Shown here: positions 57,001 through 64,000 of the stretch, piece after piece
Position numbering within the stretch: position 1 is the stretch's first letter
How the letters are laid out: every line of letters begins with the position of its first letter
Source of the DNA: Silene latifolia
Lineage: Eukaryota > Streptophyta > Magnoliopsida > Caryophyllales > Caryophyllaceae
Length of the DNA: 64,000 bases
Reading direction: 5' to 3'
Assembly (NCBI RefSeq): GCF_048544455.1
Contig: NC_133529.1
Location: 43,315,456 to 43,379,455 of the forward strand
Made by a program: the position numbers and the translations under genes
The notes under the pieces: generated by a model
Database searches by the model: none
The model's input: the letters and a program-made list of their open reading frames with translations, nothing else
Told to the model about the DNA's origin: nothing

Positions 57001-58205
57001 TTGATAAAGCAATCCGGTGACTCTCACCTGGATTTCCTTGATATCTACTCGTCATGCTCAAGGCATACGTTACATCAGGACGTGTGCATATCATGGCATA
57101 CATGATTGATCCAACAGCGGAAGCATAAGGGATCAACTTCATGCGTTCAACATCATGGGGCTCGGAGGGAGATTGAGTCTTGCTCAATATCGTCCCGGTT
57201 ACCATAGGTACCAAACCCCTTTTGGATTTGTCCATGCTGAACCGTCGAAGAATCTTATCGACATAAGACTCTTGACTTAGTGCCAATATCCTCTTGGGTC
57301 TATCTCTATAGATCCGGATACCTAATATGCGTTGTGCCTCTCCTAAATACTTCATTTGGAAGTGGTTACCTAACCACTTCTTACGTAAGACAACATTGGA
57401 ATATCATTTCCAATGAGTAGTATGTCATCGACATACAAGATTAGGAACACAACATTGCTCCCACTGAATTTCATGTATAAACATGGTTCCTCAATATTTC
57501 GAGTGAAACCATTTTCCTTTATAACATGATTGAATCGATGATTCCAACTTCTAGATGCTTGCTTAAGACCATAAATGGATCTCTTAAGCTTGCACACTTT
57601 GTTAGGATTTTTAGAATCAACAAAACCTTCAGGTTGTATCATGTACACCTCCTCTTCTAAATGCCCATTTAGAAAAGCGGTTTTGACATCCATTTGCCAA
57701 ATTTCATAATCATGAAATGCGGCGATCGCTAACAAAATCCGTATGGATCTTAGCATGGCTACGGGGCGAAGGTCTCATCATAATGGAGACCTTGGACTTG
57801 GGTAAATCCTTTTGCCACTAGCCTAGCTTTGTAGACATCGTCATGTCCTTCTATGCCATTCTTGACTTTGAATATCCATTTGCATTGAAGGGGTCTTGCC
57901 CTTTAGGCAAATCTACCAAGTCCCAAACTTGGTTTTCAAGCATAGAATCCATTTCGGACTTCATGGCTTCAAGCCATAAGGTGGAATTAGGACTAGAGAT
58001 TGCGGCCTTTTAGGTGGCGGGCTCGTCACTTTCCATAAGCAACACATCGAGTGTTCCATCTTCCTCGATAAGTCCCACATATCGATCGGGATGGCGAATA
58101 ACTCGGCCCGTCCTTCTTAGTGGAGGAGGTACAACCGCGTTAGACGACGAAGGAACATCTTCCTGCGTCTCTACCTCGGTTTGTGGCTCTTGAACTTCAT
58201 CAAGT
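56981..58205 (-). pseudogene. Copia B reverse transcriptase
   Basis: RT motifs are MDVKTAFLNGHLEEEVYMIQ (first catalytic Asp), FVDSKNPNKVCKLKRSIYGL and YVDD (57424-57435, plus coordinates) in an open frame 57756-57370. Then 57355-56981 has the C-terminal region (ILRRFSMDKSKRGLVPM, YASAVGSIMYAM, CTRPDVTYALSMTSRYQ). Before 57756 the first RT block (57757-58205) has no open frame. A shift lies at about 57360. The YVDD pair and first Asp survive. Confidence 0.88.
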
Positions 58206-59342
58206 TCAAAATTTCTCCCACTGTCTCTTAGAAATAAATTCTCGTTCTAAGAAGATGACCTCGCAAGACACAAACACTTTGTTCTCTTGAGGTTTATAGA
58301 AATAGTAACCTCGAGAGGTCAAAGGATAGCCTACAAAGATGCACTTTTCAGATCTTGGGGCAAGCTTATTGTCGGGTTTAGCCTTGACGTAAGCATCACA
58401 TCCCCAAATTTTCATATAGGATAGATTAGGAACTCTTCCTTTCCATGTCTCAAATGGAGTCTTTTCGGTGGCTTTAGTGGGACTATTATTCAAAGATAGA
58501 ATTGCAGTTTGGATTGCAAATCCCCAAAACGAGTTAGGTAACTCGGTTTGACTCATCATGGATCGAACCATATCAAGTAGGGTTCGATTTCTCCTTCGCA
58601 ACACCATTCGGTTGTGGTGTTCGGGTGGAGAAAGTTGTGATATAATACCACAACCTTTCAAGTGTGAATCAAATTCAAGACTAAGGTATTCACCACCACG
58701 ATCGGATCGTAGTGCCTTAATTCTTTTGTTCAATTGGTTCTCTACTTCGTTTTGAAATTCTTTGAATTTCTCAAACGCTTCACTCTTTTGTTTCATTAAA
58801 TAGATATACCCATATCTACTTAAATCATCGGTGAAGGTTATGAAGTAGTCATAATTACCACGGGCGGTGATAGTCATTGGTCCACATACATCGGTGTGTA
58901 TGAGTCCCAATAGCTCACTAGCTCGTGTCCCTTTACCGCTAAAAGGATTACGAGTCATTTTGCCAAGTAGGCAATATTCGCATGTACCAAATGATTGATA
59001 ATCAAAAGGTGTAATCACATTAGTCGAAACTAATCTTTTGATGCGATTCTCGTTTATGTGACCTAATCGACAATGCCAAATGAACGCTTCACTTGGGTCA
59101 CTTGATTTGAGTTTCTTTGATTGAATGTTATAAATATCATTTGTTGGATTTGAGGTCTCTAAAATGTAAATGCCATTAATGGAAGAAGCTTGGCCAATAA
59201 CCAAATCATTCCTAGAAATAGTACAACGATTGTTCTTAATGACAAAACAAAAACCGTCCATAATCTGGCATGGCGATTGAAATAATGTTTTTAGAGAGCG
59301 TAGGCACATAAAAACAATTATGCAAATACAACTCAAATCCAT
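58206..59342 (-). pseudogene. Copia B integrase
   Basis: An open frame of 378 codons. The zinc domain (HCRLGHINENRI ... CEYCLLGKM) is followed by the catalytic core with D in LIHTDVCGPM and D in ITFTDDLSRYGY; the DRGGEYL block is kept. Where copia integrases read NGVSERRNRTLLDM this copy reads NRMVLRRRNRTLLDM, so the catalytic Glu region is altered by a local, compensated frameshift near 58600-58625. The core end (KIWGCDAYVKAK, FVGYPLTSRGYYFY) is intact. It is probably inactive. The N-terminus overlaps the gag-protease frame at 59236-59342. Confidence 0.88.
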
Positions 59343-59991
59343 TTGACAAAGCTAGAACATAAGTTCCTTTGGATTCGGCCGCTACCCGAGCTCCATTTCC
59401 AAGGCGTAGATCCACATCTCCTTTGCTAAGCCTCTCCACATCTCTTAAACCCCGTAAATGATTACAAAGGTGAGAACCACAACCGGTATCTAGTACCCAT
59501 GTCGTAGTGGAAGTATAATTTATATCAATAACATAAATTTCTTTAGGAATTGTACCTTTTGGAGTAATGAGTCCTTCCCTTATATTTCGCAAATACATAG
59601 GGCAATTCCTTAGCCAATGTCCCATGCCATAGCAATAATGGCACTCATCATTAACTTGCTTGAAGTTTTTGATTTTCTTTCCTCTCTTCTTGAACCTCTT
59701 GCCCTTTGAAGCAAGAACTTGATTGCTAGAGCTCCCACTAGCTTTGGCATCCTTATCTTCCAGAGATAAAGACCCTATAGATCGTATGAGGTAGTCTTCT
59801 TGAGACGGACTCACACGAGGTCTAGTAGCAGTGGGTGGTTTAGAAGTGGTGATGAAATTAAGGTTTCCATCCGAACCTATCCCGAAATGAAGTTCTCTAG
59901 TTGTATCGAAATTATTGTTGGAGCATACGTCGTCAAGAACATGGTGATATGACTCAATAGTTATAGGTGCGGTAGCATTTGATGGATTCAT
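59236..59991 (-). pseudogene. Copia B gag end, zinc knuckle and protease
   Basis: Starts at ATG 59991 (MNPSNATAPITIE). A short N-terminal region with charged, Ser-rich residues lacks the usual copia capsid domain (no LxGxNYxxWxxx block). Then a CCHC knuckle (CHYCYGMGHWLRNC, about residues 118-131) and a protease with WVLDTGCGSHLCNHL (DTG). The frame ends by a shift at about 59260-59340 just before integrase. The missing capsid suggests a deletion in an ancestor, or that the family uses a partner's gag. Confidence 0.8.
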
Positions 59992-62210
59992 TGTAAAAAC
60001 TACAAATATGGAGGAAAAGGAAATATTAACATTTGTCTTTTTGAATCATACTTGCAAATTAACAAGATATGAACATTTATATAGTGACCTCTACCCAACT
60101 ATAATAAATGATTCCAAGACCCAAATTCATATCAACTTAGGCACGGGGTAGCCGATGCAACCTTCATTAATATAACTCGGTGGATTAACTTTTTAATCGA
60201 TTCTACTTTTAGAACTCTTGGTCGATAAAATTACTCTAATATTTATCTATAGCCCAAAACACATCAACAAGGGCACGGGGTAGCCGATTCAACCCTTATT
60301 AATAACTTTTGTTGAGTTCAATCCAAATTTCGAATGAATGTGTCCATTATCCAAACCCACATCAACTTGGGCACGGGGTAGCCGATACATCCCTTATCAA
60401 CATGAATTCGGTGGATTAACATTCATCACCCACTTCCCCTACGTAACAAGGTTTGTACCACGGGGTAGCCGAGTGCACTCCCTCGCGAAATAGGTTTTCA
60501 TGGTTTCTACTATTTGGTAAGGCTATGTCTCAATTGTTTGTTTTAGCGAGAGGTCATGTCAATTTATTATCTATCACGTTTTAAGTGAACTAAAGCGGTG
60601 AACTACGATAATTATAATTGACACGGTCGATAAACTCGATAAAATAAGGATGCATGTTTTAGTTATGGCGATTTAGCGATGCATGTGACATAAAATAAAA
60701 TGCAAGCATAAAGATAAAAATCCTAGTATGGCCTTTCCTAAAATAGAAAAACTATTTAACTATTACATATTCGGAAACCAACTCCATTGGTCCCTTGAAC
60801 TTCGGTTGTGGCACGCATCTCGAGGTAACACCGTCTTTATGTATCGCCATTCTTGAAGAAATCCGTATAGTGGAACTCCGGAATGAATAAAATTACATAA
60901 TAAATTACATAATTTCCTATTATACATTTGTAACTAAAATAAAATAAATCTATTAAATTACAAAACGGTGATACGAGATCACAATAAAAATACAACCGAA
61001 TCGATATTCCCATACATTTCGGGAAATACCAATTAAAAATCTAAGGCCATACTAAGTAAAATTACATAATTCAAAATTACATAAATTAAAATTATGACAA
61101 TCATAAAGAAAAATGCAGCATTATAATATGTATGAACATGCTCAATTTTTATGCTAAATCGCCTTTTAATTAGCCAATATCGTATATTACTCGGTTTTAC
61201 GAGTTTGCGTGATTTCAACATTTTATAATCACAAAAATACATAAACTCATATTTATGCATAAGTTAATTACCCTAACCTCTTAGGACTCAAAATTTAGTC
61301 TTCACTAATAATTTGACCATAATTAACCTATATTTACAAAATTGTTCATAAATGGACCAAAAATTACAAAATAAGCTATTAAACTTCAAATAAATCCAAA
61401 AATTCCAAATAAATTCAAAATTTGAAATTTAAACTCATGAACATTCTGGAAAAATTCCATGACACTCATAATGTTCAAAATCTTTAGGTCAAAAATTTCG
61501 AAAATTTCTAGGAAAAACAATGTTGCGGTTTATCGATTTATAATAAAATAATCATAAAAACATGGAAAAATTATTTTCATTAACTTTTCAATTTTAGATC
61601 TGAAAAATATAATAAAATGCAACATTAGACGTTTTTCCTAAGTCATAGATTATGTTTTATTAATTTTCACTAATAATGTCACTATTTATGCTATTTTTAT
61701 TTAAAAATTCATAAATCATGCTAAAAGACTTCTTTATAGCCAATTATTTTACACACATCTTGTAAAATTGCATGTGACAACATATTAATTTTCTATGACC
61801 AGATTCGAAATTTAACTCATATTAACCTATTTTTCACTTAAATCCGAATTTAATAATGAAAAATTCATTTTTCGAGCATAATAAGTCCAAAAATTATGAA
61901 AATTTACAGGTTATCTCAAAATAATATATGTGACAACATATCCAAAAACCAAGTGAAAATTCGAAGTATAGCTATTTTTAGACCAAAAATGACATTTTTA
62001 CTCATAAAATCACATTTAAATGCCATTATTGTAAATTATGAACAATAAAAATCCGAAAAATTAACCAAAATATCCTAAAACACTTTAGGACCAGAAATAT
62101 TAACATGCATGTAATAATTTCGTGATATATCATAATAACACAAATTTTACAAGTTTTATTTGTTATTCATATAACTCGGAAAAACTTTTAACCAATTTGC
62201 ATGCAAACAA
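59992..62210 (-). other. Copia B 5' leader with four repeated blocks
   Basis: An AT-rich leader of 2.2 kb. On the plus strand the block GGCACGGGGTAGCCGA recurs at 60140, 60271, 60370 and (as CCACGGGGTAGCCGA) 60458, spaced 90-130 bp and alternating with TCGGTGGATTAAC-like words. The rest has only short frames, none with recognisable motifs. Matches the copia A leader. Confidence 0.75.
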
Positions 62211-62229
62211 CCGTGGCTCTGATACCAAT
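62211..62229 (-). promoter_or_regulatory. Copia B primer-binding site (tRNA-iMet type)
   Basis: On the minus strand ATTGGTATCAGAGCCACGG; the core TGGTATCAGAGC equals the canonical Met-initiator PBS. Lies directly inside the LTR at 62230. Confidence 0.9.
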
Positions 62230-63486
62230 TGAAGGAAATGTAGATTCATATACATATTAACATACTCATATATGTCTAAAATAATTTGTCATAAAATTAA
62301 AACGGATTTTATGCATGCAAACAATAATATAAAAGAAGAGAAATAATGTCCTTACATTGTTGATTTCGGATTTAAGGGCACAAAAGAGATCACCTTTCTC
62401 TTTTGATCTTGAGCTTTTCCTTATGGATGAACAAGATCTAAGTATAAGATCTCTCCCTAAGCTTTATACCCAAGGCTTCTCTTAATTTGATTAATATTAC
62501 AAATACTAGTATAATATTAATCAAGGTAGAAAATTGAACCAAAACTTTTATAAAACACTTATATGTTTCGGTTTTTAAGAGAGAAGAAGAGAGGATTTTT
62601 CTTCTCACTAGAACTTGTATTTGGATGAGTAAATTTAGAATGAATAATAATACACTACTTTTAGTATATTATTAGGTAAAATTATAGAGAAAACAATGAT
62701 CATTTTTCTTCCCCAAAACCGTGTAAGAGGAGCCTTTAGGGTGAGCCAATACATGCAAGTGTTGTTCTTTACAATACATAATAGGCTTGCATGGCTAGGA
62801 AATAAGGTAATCATTGTGTTTACCATTATCTTAATCAAACACAATGTTAGCCTATTTCTTCCCCTAATTTCGGCACAATGGATAATATAGAGTCCATATT
62901 ATTTTTGTCAATTTGTCAATATGTCACATGTCATATGTGACATAAATTTGTTATGTAATTTTTAACATATTAAAAATCAACGTATTAATAAAATACGTCA
63001 CATACAAATATCGACTTAGTAATATCATAATTACTTGTACCAAAAATTTTACCAATTTATAAATCACAACTGATTGTATTTATAACAATTCATTCAATTT
63101 AATTGTTACTTTAAACAATTATTTCATCCGAGTAATGATACAATTCAATTACTCAGACCGTATCTTATTTAATCACATTTCAATATGATACGTAAATTTT
63201 ACTTCCAAAATCGTCCGTCAATTTTCAAATAATTTAATTAACTCGTAACGTTATACGATTAATTAAATAATCAATTAAGAGTGTTGCCCTATAGGTATGA
63301 CCTAGGGGGTCAATTGATCACCATCACACACATGTAATGTCAAACTCTAGTCACCAATCATTACCGATATATGTTGACGAGTTGTGAGTAACAAAATTAC
63401 TTCCCAATTGTATTCTTTAAAATGAGATTTAATAATGATATTTAAATCATGTGATCGCACTATTGTTGAGGACACATTTCCCAACA
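62230..63486 (-). repeat. Copia B 5' LTR (right on this strand)
   Basis: 1257 bp, nearly identical to the other LTR; TG...CA ends; CTATC duplication follows at 63487-63491. Confidence 0.92.
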
Positions 63487-64000
63487 CTATCAACATAGGA
63501 ACGAAATTAGAACCCCAAGAACTTAGGATAGGGACGACCCTAAACCCAACTGAAAGGGCCAGTTTTATCGACATCCTACACGAGTTCAAAGACGTCTTCA
63601 CTTGGTCTTACAAGGACATGCCAGGGATCGACACGGATATTACAGAACATCGCATTCCAATTAAGTGAGGTTTCAAACCTGTAAAACAGAAGCTTCGTCG
63701 GATGAGGACAGAATAGGCTCTTAAGATTAAAGAAGAAGTCGATAAGCAATTCAAAGCCGGATTCATCAAAGTTTCCAAGTATTCATACGGGTGGCTAATA
63801 TAGTCCCCGTACCCAAAAAGGATGGGCGAATCCGGGTTTGTGTTGATTTCAGAGACTTGAACAAAGCGAGTCCTAAAGACGAATTCCCTCTAACACACAT
63901 TTATATAATGGTAAATAATACAGCACTTCACGCGTTGTTATCCTTCATGGACGGGTATGCAGGGTATAACCAAATCAAAATGGCCGAAGAAGATATGCAC
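63487..64000 (+). pseudogene. Tat copy B reverse transcriptase, 5' part (cut by window end)
   Basis: After the CTATC copy the Tat frame resumes and is open to 63668: LEPQELRIGTTLNPTERASF, then ILHEFKDVFTWSYKDMPGID and EHRIPIK. Beyond a TGA at 63666-63668 the frame shifts, with FKAGFIKVSKYSYGW, then VPKKDGRIRVCVDFRDL-like DNA (63800-63860) and a GYAGYNQI-like block near 63950-63975. Stops and shifts occur about every 50-100 bases. The catalytic Asp pair would lie outside the window. Collinear with copy A at 2885-3470. Confidence 0.8.

Larger units (their letters stand above)
54443..63486 (-). mobile_element. Copia element B, Angela/Tork-like Ty1/copia, antisense, decayed pol
   Basis: LTRs 54443-55689 and 62230-63486, flanked by CTATC at 54438-54442 and 63487-63491. 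PBS (tRNA-iMet) at 62229-62211 and PPT at about 55690-55702, both on the minus strand. The interior encodes protease, integrase, RT and RNase H in the copia order (integrase before RT). The LTRs are nearly identical, indicating a recent insertion, yet several frameshifts break the polyprotein. Clade called from integrase and RT motifs (LLDMVRSMMSQT, MDVKTAFLNGHLEEEVYM). Confidence 0.93.

Noticed and set aside
1-64000. tRNA, rRNA or satellite DNA
   Set aside because: By eye I found no tRNA cloverleaf, rRNA block or tandem satellite array. A program scan would be needed to exclude them; a cloverleaf hit would change this.

Overview
The window is nuclear DNA from a repeat-rich seed plant. It is almost wholly made of retrotransposons nested inside one another, and I recognise no host gene. 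The mix (Tat/Ogre, Athila and chromodomain-bearing Tekay/Del gypsy elements, Angela/Tork-like copia elements, plant L1 LINEs) fits pericentromeric or intergenic heterochromatin of a large-genome eudicot. The species cannot be named from this sequence.

Layout. Positions 1-6.5 kb are an old, indel-riddled Tat/Ogre-type pol (copy A): gag/protease, reverse transcriptase, RNase H and integrase remnants. Positions 6.5-14.5 kb are mostly unexplained non-coding sequence, probably worn UTR and LTR material, with an LTR-like promoter near 13.73 kb. An Athila element runs from 14,772 to 52,140. Its 5' LTR is truncated against an inverted Athila LTR end, and it carries gag, protease and a second nuclear-type ORF but no polymerase. 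Into it went a Tekay/Del chromovirus (18,387-40,807, TSD CCCTT) and, in its 3' LTR, an antisense LINE (46,869-51,773, TSD ATCACAACAATAA). The Tekay element was split by a copia element (23,337-36,426, TSD TTTTG). That element's 3' LTR was split in turn by a 5'-truncated LINE (31,235-35,615). To the right of Athila lies a second, better preserved Tat pol (copy B; 52,141-54,442 and 63,487-64,000), interrupted by an antisense copia element (54,443-63,486, TSD CTATC). The deepest stack is five layers: Tat B > Athila > Tekay > copia > LINE. The Athila-in-Tat step is inferred from the right-hand junction only.

All coding regions are broken by nonsense codons or frameshifts. Most readable nonsense codons are single C-to-T or G-to-A changes, as expected for methylated, silenced DNA. 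The LINE at 31-35.6 kb is the best preserved: one frameshift and one late TGA in ORF2.

Most unusual features: (1) the Athila second ORF (41,870) begins with a run resembling the histone H3 tail (ARTK, then GGxKAP, then KKQLA, in H3 order) and ends in a very acidic tail; (2) two unrelated gypsy elements carry clusters of short GC-rich inverted motifs, CCCAGCCGG/CCGGCTGGG in the Tekay LTR and CGAGCG/CGCTCG in the Athila leader and LTR; (3) Athila here is a gag-protease element with no polymerase; (4) the copia leaders hold a repeated GGCACGGGGTAGCCGA-like block; (5) an inverted LTR terminus is joined base-exactly to the interior of the Athila 5' LTR. Assignments come from reading motifs and comparing copies within the window; no database search was run.
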